A DNA stretch of 64,000 bases, from the NCBI RefSeq assembly GCF_905475395.1, contig NC_058339.1:12408001-12472000 (forward strand), read 5' to 3'. The notes under the pieces were generated by a model, which made no database searches, was not told the origin of the DNA, and was given only the letters and a program-made list of their open reading frames with translations. The position numbers and the translations under genes were made by a program. The first letter of the stretch is position 1. Every line of letters begins with the position of its first letter. This DNA comes from Chrysoperla carnea (taxonomy: Eukaryota; Arthropoda; Insecta; Neuroptera; Chrysopidae). Below are positions 22,245 through 34,300 of the stretch, piece after piece.

Positions 22245-22769
22245 GCCCAGAAAAATAAGGCAAAAAAAAAAACAGCCAATCTGCTTAAAAAATCCCAGTA
22301 AAGTTTTTTCACTGGGATTATTTTTATATGGATGCAAGAAATGAGCTATGAAAAAAAGTCCATTGTAAAATGGACTTTAAATGTGTGCAAAAATAATTAT
22401 TCAAAGTCAAGGGTCGCGAAAATAGTTTTTTTTTTTCAAATATCTCATAAGCTATTAAGTTTATTATTTTAGCTATTCTAAAATTGGTTAATTGGTGAGT
22501 TAATTTTACATACAAGTGAAATTTACAAAATTTAAAAAATCTCCGACAAAATTTTTGGGTACGGAATCCTAAGCTTGCACTTGAAACGTGTCTAAGAACA
22601 CTCTCCATTAAATTATCTTTTTCCTTAGAGCCTTCTCCAAACTGAACCGATTTTGAAGATCACTGCTTTTTCTTCAGCATTGATAGACAGACAGCATCGG
22701 AATAAAAATAATTCCGTGAAAAAACTACACTTGGATTTTTTAAGCAGTAAAACCTTTATTTTCCTGGGC
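22245..22769. mobile_element. 525-bp TIR element containing a family B insert
   Basis: Left end 'gcccagaaaaataagg' and right end 'cctttattttcctgggc' are inverted copies. The match continues inward for about 75 bases ('ctgcttaaaaaatccc' and 'gttttttcactggga' on the left). Subterminal hairpins are present (aatcccagt/actgggatt near 22290-22318; aaagtccat/atggacttt near 22355-22380). Bases 22547-22700 are a reverse family B segment ('gggtacggaatcctaagc', 'aactgaaccgattttgaag'). No ORF of its own. Confidence 0.7.
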
Positions 22770-24864
22770 TTTTCAGGGAAGTTTGGATAGAAAAACTAAT
22801 TAGAGTCGTCAAATTTCAAATTCACCTCAATGCCAATGAATCAATTTTATTAAATGCTAAATTAATTGTCTTCAAAAATCAATTTTTAACAGTTTGCCAT
22901 TGATAGGGGTCATATATACAGCCCCAAGAAACAAAAAAATGAATAAAATAACATGCATAACGAATTAATGCATACTTAAAAAAACATTTGTTTTTAAAAG
23001 AAATAGAGCAAAATTTTTCAGTCTGCTCTACATTTGAATAAAAAGCAAGAATGTTCAATACCCAAAAAAATTATTGGCAGACAATTCTCTCGTGTACAAA
23101 TTTATTCTTGTGTAACAATATTTTTTTTTTACTAACTATAAGTTAAGACTATTTGTTGCTGGTAAAAAATGCACTGTAAAAAGTGTATTATTGATAAATA
23201 GTTTTACAGTAGGGATCATTAATAAAATTTAACAATGTAACAAGGACATGTTTAAATATGTCTTAAAAGTTATTCCAAAAAGATGCGAAAATAGAGCACT
23301 GTAAAATCAAAATGACATTGTAGCGGTATCCATTCCATTAGTAAAAAATTTAAAAGTGTTGTTATCATGTTCACTAACCTATATTTTTTTTTATAGTTGT
23401 CTATAACTGAACTACAAACATCACCCTTCAAAAATTGAGCGTAGTGGGTATGGTCTTTGAGAGGCAATCCCATGAGTTTCTGATCCATAAAATATATATC
23501 ATAATCTTTGTTATATTCGTGATAATTACTTTTAGGAGGTAAGTAAATAAATCTGCTATTTCAGTGAGACTTCGAACGGTAAGTTGTTGCATTGTTGACT
23601 GTTGGGATATCTATTTATCTCAATGTAAGTAGAGTCTACGTTAACTTTTCGGCATTGATTTAAATATCGTGTCAAAGATCGAACCTCAAAAACCTTTCCC
23701 TTCTGAGCTACGGCCCTTCAAAGATTATGTCTAAAGGGAAGGCTCGAAAGGGAAAGGTTTTTTGATTGCTGAGCTATAGAAACTTTTGAAACAGCTGGAT
23801 CAAAAGAACCTTAATAAACTATCTTAATATATATATATATAGTTTTCAGAAACCAAAAATCAATGTATTGTGTCCGGGGTCCTTTTGTGTGAAATTTACT
23901 TTTGGTACTTTTCTATGCACCACAAAGTAACCATTTTTCCCTTTTTGAATTCGACTTCTTTTGCTTGAATCATATTTCTATATCATAATTATTCTTTAAT
24001 AAGTAATTGTAATATTGTTTATTTCCCCATTATGAATCGAAATGGTCCAATTTGTAGATATATATTTCAAAATGTTGTATATGCACTGAAAAATATTTTA
24101 AAATGTAGATGTTCATTTTTAAATATTTCATTTTCGATACCGAAATATTAACTTTCTATCAGAGAGACACAATAAAACATAACCGAATATTTTTATTGTA
24201 GAAACATCATCTTGTTGTAACAACAATTGTATACATATCAAAAACATTGATTTTAAACGAAGAAATTAACTTACACAAAAAAAGTTTACAACAAACCTAA
24301 CTTTCGAAGAAAAAAATTCCAAATTTAAATTTCTATTGTACCTATCTAACCACATAGAATTCTTGTATGCATGTTTTTGAAGATAATCATTTTAGATAAG
24401 ATAAAAACATGATATGTTCCGATTCTTCAAAAAACAATGATTTTACAATCAAAGAACGAACGCTACTACATTTTAAAAATCATTTTATATACCAACGAAA
24501 AATAGATTTATATCGTCAATCGGTGAATAATATCAAGATCACATTGTTGACAACAACAACAACATCGAGATTGTATTATTGCTTTCGTCGGTCTTTCTAC
24601 ATAGTTTTCTTAAAATATTATAAATTTATTTTTATCACATGTTTATAATCTTTGTATTTAACATGGTGGTCACAACATATCAAAAAATACTTATATTTTT
24701 AACTAATATATTTATATAATATTGGTTAAATATGATCAACATCATCGATATTTATCGATACGCTAGGGAGTCGATTAAATTGAACTTATATGTTTTGATT
24801 TTGGTAGGTTAATACTGTTAAGATTTAGTTATAGCCATCACTTATCCTATTTTTTTGTTCACAA
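22770..24864. other. AT-rich intergenic sequence
   Basis: No gene recognised. It contains the hairpin at 23687-23764 and a short (TA)n at 23825-23842. The frames of 60-80 codons here lack family resemblance. Confidence 0.45.
23687..23764. repeat. Hairpin with about 20-bp stem
   Basis: 'caaaaacctttcccttctga' (23687-23706) pairs with 'aagggaaaggttttttg' (23748-23764) and 'gagct' with 'ggctc', leaving a loop of about 30 bases. Isolated from the recognised repeat families. Confidence 0.6.
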
Positions 24865-25315
24865 TTTTATGGATTTTAATTTTTCTACTTTTTTGAAGTT
24901 TTGCCCATGATACTCGTTGACATTGTAACTTTCTATCTAGGTACAATCATTAAATTAACCTGATTTTTATCCTTTTTGGATCAAAATTATCCCATCCACT
25001 GAGTTTCATCAAATTCCAAAACAAAATTTTTTTTCCCAACTTTCTCGATTTTTCAAAGGGGTATGTATCTCTTAAAAAAATTGCAAAGAATCAAAAAAAT
25101 TTTTGTATCTCCAATTTCGATAAAAGTCAGTATATAAGGTAATTTTGACCCAAGAAGTACAAAAATCGGGTGCATTTGTTGACTGGTCGAATAGTTTTTG
25201 AGATTCGGACTAAAATCGATACAAATATTGTGATATCTCAGAAGCTCTGCATCCAATTATTAAATTAACCTAACTTTTATACTTTTTGGATCAATTTAGA
25301 TCACTGAATTGTTTT
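24865..25315 (-). repeat. Family C tandem repeat, about 1.4 monomers
   Basis: Reverse orientation relative to 49010-49640. Landmarks: 'tgagtttcatcaaattcc', 'cagtatataaggtaattttg', 'gactggtcgaatagtttttg' and 'tctcagaagctctgcat'. The 'attaaattaacct' block recurs after about 309 bases (24948 and 25257). Confidence 0.8.
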
Positions 25316-26026
25316 TTCCGTTTTTCTCTACGCAATCGAAAATTTTTGAATCGTTAGCAAAAGTGTTTCAATTTTTTGTGAAATAGAGAGTATATATTAG
25401 TAATGAATCATCTGATATTTATCAATATGATTGATTTTAAACTATCAAAGCTGATATGCCAGTAATATCAATTGTGTATCGTAGCACATGCCATATATAT
25501 GAAATTTTTTTGCTTGATTATATAAGACTTTTGTATTGAAGTTTACAATAACATTAGTGTCGGTTTATATTTAAGAAACTATAAATATTGGACATTTTAG
25601 CATTTTTTCATAATTTGAAGTATATTCCACATATCAATAAAAGTCTACAAGAATTACTAAGAACATTACATGCAACCTGAAATTATAATAAGCGCCAGTT
25701 GGAATGTACTACAGAAAAGATGAGGACCGTTAAATATGTCTGGTTTGATTATGTCTTAGACGCCGAACAATGCTAAAACCCATCAAGTAGCCATGATTAT
25801 TTTTTTCAGCATTTCCAAAAATTTATTTTGTAAACGGTAAGAAATATACACCAATTTTATATTTTTAATCAAAAAAATGAATATTAGCAACTTTTTAGAC
25901 AATTAGCATAAGTTGCATGTAATCCCCATTTCACTCATTTGAAAATCATGGATTAAAGAATGCAAAAATTACAAAAAATTAAAAATCTTTTTTTTTTTTT
26001 CGCTCGGTTATACATACGTTAGCGCA
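25316..26026. other. AT-rich intergenic sequence
   Basis: Nothing recognised. A T-rich run (25988-26000) precedes the palindromic MITE. Confidence 0.4.
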
Positions 26027-26218
26027 GGGTCAATATTTATAAATATAGGGAATTAAATAATTATTTATTTAGTATTTAATCGATAATTAAGTGAAAAAAC
26101 CGTATAATAGACAGGATCAATCATGAATACCAGTCTATGGTGCGGTTATTTTCCTTAATTATTCATTATATACTACTTAAATAATTATTTAATACGTTAT
26201 ATTTATAAATATTGACCC
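26027..26218. mobile_element. 192-bp palindromic MITE
   Basis: Starts GGGTCAATATTTATAAATAT and ends with the inverse, ATATTTATAAATATTGACCC. The arms pair over about 85 bases each (both contain 'ttaaataattattta'), with a loop of about 20 bases near 26112-26132. The flanks are related: 'tacgttagcgca' on the left and 'tacgttaagcttagcgca' on the right, so the element sits in or near a repeated target. Non-coding. Confidence 0.8.
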
Positions 26219-27159
26219 AGCAGTGAAGTACGTTAAGCTTAGCGCACCATCTTCTGCACCCCTTATTTTCAAAACGGTTCAACGTAAAAAAAAAGTTTCA
26301 GAAAAAATTTGTAGAAAATTTTATCCTGTACAACTTTTATAATAAATGTTAATACGATTGAAGGCAAAAGAAACGAGATATTCACAAAAAACTGATTTTC
26401 ACGTCCTTTGACGTTTAATATCTAAGAACGCGCACGCGTGATCATTTGTGATTTTTGAGCTTTAGATTCCGTTAGATTCCGAGGTGAAACCCTGAGATGA
26501 TTGGAGTAAGCATATAGTACAAGAATCCGAGGGATACCTATTAAAAACATGAAAGAGAAAGATTCAGGATCGATATTTGTGGAAATCTTTAGATCAGGCA
26601 TTTGCCAAACAAGTAGAATGTTAGGCTTTATTATTTCTTATTATTATATCGTAAAGTAGTAAGATACTTAAAAAATTGTGCTATTTACATTCCAATTTAT
26701 TTTCTTCTATAGTGTTCGGCTTACGGTTTCTGATAAAAACCATCTTGCTTTGTAAATTCAATGTCTAGAACGTGTAAGAGGTAGCTAGACGTTGATTATT
26801 ATGATTATAATAACACCTTTCTGTAATAATAAATAATTAATTTTCAACTCACGTAGAATAGTATGAAAATTGTTATTAATTTGTTTGTGAAAACTTTGTT
26901 GGTTTTACAATTCATCACACTATTTAACAGTAAACAACAATGTACAATAACACACATCGAGGGCCTTATGCTAGAACGATTTTTGTAATAGTTTGTCAGT
27001 GCTTTGCGTTTGTTAAGGAGTACCCAAAAAAGTACAAAAGAATTGGAAATTAAAGAACCGAAACCAAATTTGGATGGCTAAACTGGGAATTTCCGCAATT
27101 ATTGAATCCAATGGAGCCTGTTGAATTCATTTTACTAGAAAATTACAAAATGTAAAAGA
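26219..27159. other. AT-rich intergenic sequence
   Basis: No gene or repeat family recognised. Confidence 0.4.
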
Positions 27160-27497
27160 CCCCCAACAAATTGTTTTCGGTACGGAACCCTAAACTCTCA
27201 CTTGAAACATATCTAAGAGGATTCTTCATTAAATTACTGTTTTCCTTAAAGCTTTTTCCAAACTGAACCAGTTTTGAAGATTGTCGCTAGCTTTTTAGTT
27301 TTTTTTGGGTACGGAACCCAACGCGCATGTGAAACATAGCTAAGATACTCTCCATTAAATTACCTTTCAAAAAAAAAAACAAAGAAATCAAAATCTGTTC
27401 ATCCGGTTGGGCACTACGATGCAACAAGCAGACAGATAGATACACACACATAGCGGTCATACATAACACCCCTTTTTTTAGTTCGGGGGTTAAAAAA
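27160..27497 (-). repeat. Family B repeat, near-complete
   Basis: Reverse orientation. It contains two tandem versions of the block 'ggtacggaaccc...cacttgaaacat...taagaggattcttcat' (27180 and 27310), then 'catccggttgggcactacga', the AGAC/ACAC run and the terminal 'gttcgggggttaaaaaac'. The internal duplication is also seen at 32809 and 61450, so it belongs to the family. Confidence 0.8.
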
Positions 27498-27883
27498 CGA
27501 AGGTAATCAGCTGTCAGAAGGATGCTTTAAACACAATAATACTAAAATTCTATAAAACTATTCCATAAGCGTTCTATAATCTTTTTATTCAATGAAAATG
27601 ATCAACTGGAAGCTTGATAAAAAGTTAATTTTTTAACTACCGCGGCGCTGAGATCTTTAAAAAATATTCTCCCATATTGATTTATTAACTTAACGATGAA
27701 AATTTTTGTTTTGGTATATACGCCCTTCTGACATGAGGTCCTCGATGTATACGTATGTATTATGTAGCTACGTGGAGCAATAAGTAGAAAGAGTTAATGA
27801 GGGTGAGTTAGTGACTGAATGAGTGATGTGTACATAGACGTATAATAATAGGTATTATTATTTTATAAAGGAATAATTTAACT

Positions 27884-28367
27884 CAGGGTGTCCCGCGACT
27901 CGATGGGTGTAGTTTAAGAGCATATTCTTTCCATTCTACTCATAACGACATATTTGAATATCGTCATAAAAACAGACCTTAAAATTTATTATACGCCTAT
28001 CAAAATGTATTTATAATACTTATCATTAAAAGTCTACAAAACCCAAGAAAACTAACACACAAAAAGAAATTTTAAGCTGAAATTTGTCTAACCATCATAA
28101 GTCGTAAACGAAACACAAATAGCTTATACTTATTAATTTGATCAAGTGGAAGCCATCTGTCAATAAATATACAAGATGGCTTTAATGGATCACTTTAAAG
28201 AACGAGGGATCATTTTACCCTGAGGGATCATTATAAAGTACTTTCTCCTTATTACGACTAACTCCTTAATTACTCGATTTTGGACAAAAGTGTATCAGGC
28301 ACTTTCGACTTAAAATTTCCGAAAAAATACGCTCTTATGCTATGCCCATCAACTACGCGATACCCTG
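27884..28367. mobile_element. 484-bp TIR element (MITE)
   Basis: Left end 'cagggtgtcccgcgactcga', then 'tgggtgtagtttaagagc'. Right end is the inverted equivalent ('gctcttatgctatgcccatc' then 'aactacgcgataccctg'). The TIR is about 45 bases with several mismatches. The right side is followed by 'tatata', compatible with a TA target. No ORF. Confidence 0.75.
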
Positions 28368-28644
28368 TATATATTGTAACGATACGATACAAATGAGTAA
28401 CGATATGTTGAAACATTTACAATAAGCATTGTGATGTTTCTAAGGTAACTTCAATTTTCATATGAATAATATGGTTTATGTTTGTCGTAGGCAAAAGTAT
28501 TTTTAGACAAAAAACGATTAGGTTGCGAATAATCTTACTTGCTAAGACTGAGATAATATCAATAAAAATGCCGTTTTTCAGTTATGTATGAGTGACTGAT
28601 AGAAAACATTATTTTCTACTTTTTAGTACAATAAAAGCTTGTCC

Positions 28645-28804
28645 CTATTTGTCAATTTGTAGTAGATTGAGTTGAAAGTTTTGATTTCGGTTAAGTATCT
28701 TAAAAAATATGACCCATCACTCTGTATGACAAAAATTTGAATTCGATATTCCAATAAATAACGAAAATATGAGGATGTCTTTATCTTAAATGCGACACAC
28801 TGTA
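28645..28804. mobile_element. Truncated relative of the 18956 MITE
   Basis: Reverse orientation to 18956-19166. It ends 'aaatgcgacacactgta' next to TA and shares 'ttcggttaagta' and 'caatttgtagtag' with it. The other terminus is missing. Confidence 0.7.
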
Positions 28805-30539
28805 TATATCCAATATGGTAGAAACGATGAAAAAATCAGGACGCCACTTACCTTACCATGCATTGTCATCCAAACTAAGCGTGCATGCAAATTTTTCGCT
28901 CAATCGGTTGACTGCTTCAAAATTGAGTTACAATATTCCACCTGGGTAAACATACATTGCAAGTTAAATAAAAGCTTCTAAAAAAGCTACCACTTTCTCA
29001 TGGTTTATCAATTGTTCCTTTGTAATTCTTGTGCTTGTACTTTCAATTACTTCGTTCAATTCCTTCGGAGAAGCCAATAGGAATGAATTTTAAATTATTT
29101 CATAAATTATTAAATATTTGTGACACCCTCGACTATGTTGAATAGTAAATTTTCGACGAATTCTCGAAAAATGATATATATTTTCAAATACCTTACCGGC
29201 GTTTATTATTTAGACTTTCTTTCAGTCTAGTCAAGTTAAAATTGTCGAACTAATATTTTCACCAACAACGTACTTATTAGGTAGGTTCGAATGAGAGCTT
29301 ATAATTGTATAAATGAAGTATCAAAACACTAGAAACAGACCTACCACCACTCCCATATGACATACACCCCAACCCTTTCTTCTTAAATGATAATAATGAT
29401 AAAGGTAACGAATAAACAATATTTATTTATTGTTATAAACTTCTTATTGAATGACAGACATATTACATATTATAAATGTGACGACTTATAAGTAGTAAAT
29501 GTGACATATTTAACTAGGTAGGTAGTTTTAAATTAAATACAACAAGCTTTTCATTTTAAATATTTCAAATAGATATTTTATTAAACTGTGTTAATGATTT
29601 TGACATTTATTATAATGGTGACTCTAACATCTGAGGTTAATACTTTTTTTGTGAATTTGCTTTTGTTATTTTTCTTTTTGTCTTACGCTCGATTTCAAAC
29701 AAAATAACTTTTTTTTTTTTCAAATTTTATATTTGGTTGAAACTTTTTCTATCTTCACATAATTTTAACTATTTTCGAATTATGAACTTTCAGATTTTCA
29801 TCAACATATCTATATTTTTTTCATTCTTGTGCAAAATTGTGAGAATTTTGCTCAACACAGGAGTAAAAGTGGTAATCATTCAATTACCACGAGATCAAAT
29901 TATTTTTAATAAACTAGTACAAAGTGAAATAATATTCAACGCATGAAATATTTGAAGCATGTGCAGAACACTTGAGTAAATATCTCATCACGCGACTGAA
30001 GATTACCGAACGGTTGACGTGAATGATGACGGGATAAAATTGATGCCAAGTTATCGTTTACATTTTGTAACAGTATTTTAGTCCGACAATTGAGGTATTT
30101 ACCATGAATCATCTCAATCGAACTTAAACCTGTCTCATCGATCTTAATAAATTAAGTGGGAAGCTTTTGAAACTGTTGCTAGCAATTCTTTCAAATTCAT
30201 CACAGTATATAAAAGTTTTACTGAACAATATTGACTGTCCTGCGGACGGTGTATAATTTTATGGAGAAATTTTTGGAAATTCTTTGAAACACAAAACCGT
30301 TTGAACTGCATTTCCCCAACTTTGTACCGCTTGCTAATTTTTAAGGAATTATGGAGACAACACCTCGAGATATACCTACCGGCCTTTTGCTGATGTCAAT
30401 TTACTTTTCTGCTTGAGAACCTAAACAAACTTGGAGTTTCATCTGACAGAATCTGTTTCATCTGTTATCAAAGCAAAAAAATAGAAATGAACAGACATTT
30501 TATAATATTGTAAGTAGTACATGAGAAGTGGGCCGGAAT
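28805..30539. other. AT-rich intergenic sequence
   Basis: No gene or repeat family recognised in 1.7 kb. Confidence 0.4.
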
Positions 30540-30765
30540 CATCGAAATTGGCCCATGCATTTGGTCTCCATTGCACCACATAGGAACACATATACATGCT
30601 TTTACAATATGGCATCTGTTGGTCGTCATATTGAATTATCATTACTGCCATGTCTTCAGTAACACTCGCAGGTTTTCGATAAATCGATTGACGTCTATAT
30701 CATCAAAATCGGCCCACGTATTTGGTCTCTAGTTTGCCATATAGGAACACACATATATAGACTGA
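30540..30765 (+). repeat. Diverged tandem pair, 161-bp period
   Basis: 'catcgaaattggcccatgca' at 30540 recurs as 'catcaaaatcggcccacgta' at 30701. Both continue with 'tttggtctc' and 'ataggaacacayata'. Non-coding. Confidence 0.75.
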
Positions 30766-31322
30766 TAAACACATTACCACTCCTTTGCATTGCTCAGTCG
30801 GGTAAATACTAGAATTACAGACAAAATGGGATTGTTACCTAAATAATAGTAAAATTAATTCCCTACAAACTAGTTTTGAATAAACAAGTCTATTTTGTAA
30901 CTATTCGCAGATAAATCTTGCATCTGTTTTTTCTTATTTTGAATCCATCCTTTTTACCTTTCAATTTCAAATGAAATTTACTTCGATCCAAGTAACTTTT
31001 TAGGAGTATTTGAAGATTGTTTTTATCTCACAATTTTTGAGCTCGATTTTCAAAGTGAAAAAAAATTTTATTTAAATAAGTTAATAAATATAATCATTAA
31101 AAAAGTATTAAATGACGTAAAAGAAATTTCTAATAATTGACATTCTAAGAAAATTGTTATTTAATAAAAAATAAACAACGCTATTTTTCTTTTTAAATTT
31201 TTTAATTAAACATTTAGTTGAGAAGCCAGTTTGTATAATTGATTGTAGAATAATATAAATTATAAATAAATTTAATTGGGTACAAAATTGTGGAAATAGA
31301 TTATAAGCAAAGCCTTTTATTT
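30766..31322 (-). other. 3' flank of the P450 gene
   Basis: AT-rich. A minus-strand AATAAA (plus-strand 31067-31072) lies about 250 bases beyond the stop codon and could be the poly(A) signal, but AATAAA-like strings are common here. Confidence 0.3.
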
Positions 31323-34300
31323 TTATGAAGAAGATCTTTTACGAATTTTTATAAGCCATCCATTTTTAGCTTCCAAAGTATTTGTTAAATCCAATTCAAT
31401 ACTTTTTAAGTCTGTATCAACCTGATAAGCTCTTAGAACTGTTGCTAGTAATACTTTCATGGACATCATAGCATATTTATATCCTAGACAATTTCTTGGT
31501 CCAGCACCAAAAGGGATGTAACAGTATGGATGGCGTTTATATATCTCCGCTGGTAAGAATCGATCGGGATCAAATTTATCAGGTTCTGGCCATATACTTG
31601 GATCATTATGTATTAATTTCACGGCAACACAACACGACGCTCCTTTTGGCACAGTGCAATGATCTGCAAAAAAGCCATTCAAAAATAAGCTTTATAATGT
31701 TGAGATAATTTTTAACTATTTTGCCTTGGCTCCGCGTCACAGAAAATGACAATAAAGAACTGTCAAATTTGGAAGGACTCAGAAGCCAGAAGCGTGAGCA
31801 TGATTACAAAAGTGCATAAATTTGTGATCCAGCCCGTATAATATATCGAAAGCCCATAATGAAACGAAATTTCTGTGACTCTTTTTGTCTGAAAAACACG
31901 TTATACATTAAAAACTTAATTTTTTATTTAACCCTACTTCTCCAAATGACTGACAACAAGAATCATAGAAATTTCTATTCGTTAAAGTCTCACAGAATAT
32001 AAAATTAAGTAGCAATCTCATAAATACCTAGTTTCAAATCTTGTGTTAACTGTCGAAAAAATACGTAAACTGTGGGATACATTCGTAAAGTTTCTTTAAT
32101 TACCATCTCCAAGTAACACATATGTTGCAAGTCGTCAATTTCAATTGACCTGTTTGAGTTTCCAAAAATACTTTGAAGCTCTTCCCAAACTTTTTCTTGT
32201 ACATCTTGATGAATTGCCATTGCCAATAAAATAAAACTATTTGTTATAGTGGAAGTGTCGTATCCCTGAACAAAAAAATTTTTCAAATAAACTTTCAGTC
32301 TATAGGAGAAGTATATTTCTACTAAAATTACGAATTTAATTTCAGAATCCTTCAAATTATTTAGAAACAAAAATTAAAATTAAAATTATACCGCTATCAT
32401 TAAAGTGTTAACTTCTTCTTCAATATCCTCGAATTTAAAGTTCGGATCATTTTCTGTTAATTCTAAAATATAATCTAAAAATGCTTTTTTCCTTGGATTC
32501 TTTTGAAATGTTTGATCATTATTGTTTTTATATCCATTTTTATTTTCAATATATATTTTTTGTTTTTCTTTAATAACCTGTTTTTTTTTTAAAGAAAATA
32601 AATTTTATAAAAAGGATATTATTATGCTATTAAAAATATTTTAAATTTTGTGAATAATTTGTGAGTAAGGATATAGTACAGTCATTTTACGTCAATATTG
32701 ACACATTTGGGCGTTTTCTCTCTCCTGAAATGAAATAAGCATGAAAGTTTGAGAATGAACCACATAACCAAAAATATACATTGAGCCCTGATTATGCCTC
32801 TTTATATAGATTTTTAACCCCCGAACTAAAAAAAGGGGTATTAGAAGTTTGACCGCTAAATGTGTTTGTCTGTCTGTCTGTGGCATCGTAGCGCCTAAAC
32901 GGATGAACCGATTTTAATTTTTTTGGTTTCGTTTGAACGGTAATTTAACGGGAAGTGTTCAAGTGCGAGTTAAGGATTCCGTACACGAAAAAAACTAAAA
33001 ACTTGGCAACGATCTTCAAAATGCTTTAAGGAGAAACGTAATTTAATAGACAGAGTGTTCTTATCTATGTTTCAAGTGCGAGTTTAGGGTTCTGTACCCG
33101 ACAAAATTTGTATGGATTTGTATAAAAATTTCTTTGTTATATGGTTGATTGTTAACAAAGTCTCCTCAAATTTTTCAAACAAAAACTAAATTTAAAAAAA
33201 GCTACAAAAAATATCAATATTTACGTAAAATCACTGTAGTAGTCGTAGAAGAATATATTCTCATATTTACCTTTTGTGTAAACGAACTCATTATTTTTTT
33301 ACATTTACGAAATTCAAAACCATATGTTGTTAAATGAAATATTATATCAGGATGTAACCATACTCTTAACATACGTAATGTCATTAATTTTAATATCCTA
33401 CAGGATTTAATGATGGATTTTTGTTTTATTATTTATTAGAGTATATAATATATTATAAAATAATAAAAATATTAATAAATAATAACAACCTTTTAGATGC
33501 ATTCAAATAATCACAATCTCTTATTTGGGCATTTGTTTGTATTCGTTGTGTGCGTAGTCATGGTAGGGATAATAAAATCGATGCCAGCGCTTTAAGTGAA
33601 AAATTTTGGAGATAAAGTGGGCTGTTATGACTAATTTGCAATTATTTACATGTTAATGATATAGAAACTGTCAAATTAAAATGATTGAAAAACACTAATT
33701 AATTAAACTTAATGCATTAAAAATTGTGAAAATAAGAAATCAAATTGTACAAATATTATTTTTCAAATGTTAATTATCGTAATTATTTATTTAAATTTGT
33801 GAAACAAGAATATTAAATTTTAAATGTAAGTTTTCAATGCAATCCACACAATTATATATGCATCCATTAATTCTATAATTAAAGTAGTGTATCGTTGTCA
33901 TGGAAACGAAATTCACGCTCGGAGCGAATTCCCATAGCTGTTCCTACAAAAGATAATAAGTTATTCGATTGAAAATACTTTATTTTTCTTTCTAGTATAA
34001 TAGCTATAGGACAACTTTAACAAAACAGTTTTTGGACTGAAATATGAGAAGGAAAGTATTTAATAGGAAAAATTAATATCTTCCTTAGTACCATTTTGGT
34101 TTGAATGAAACTATCTATACAATTTTCAAGAATGTTTACAAAATTATTTTTTTATGTTCTTACCACATAAAGTATCTAAAGCCACTTTACTCAAATAATC
34201 CCAAGCGTCAAAACAATTCTTATCCACCTCTTTCTTTAAACAATCTACCAAAATATTTGTCTGTCTTATAAAAATTGGCATAAATGAATCGATAATTTTT

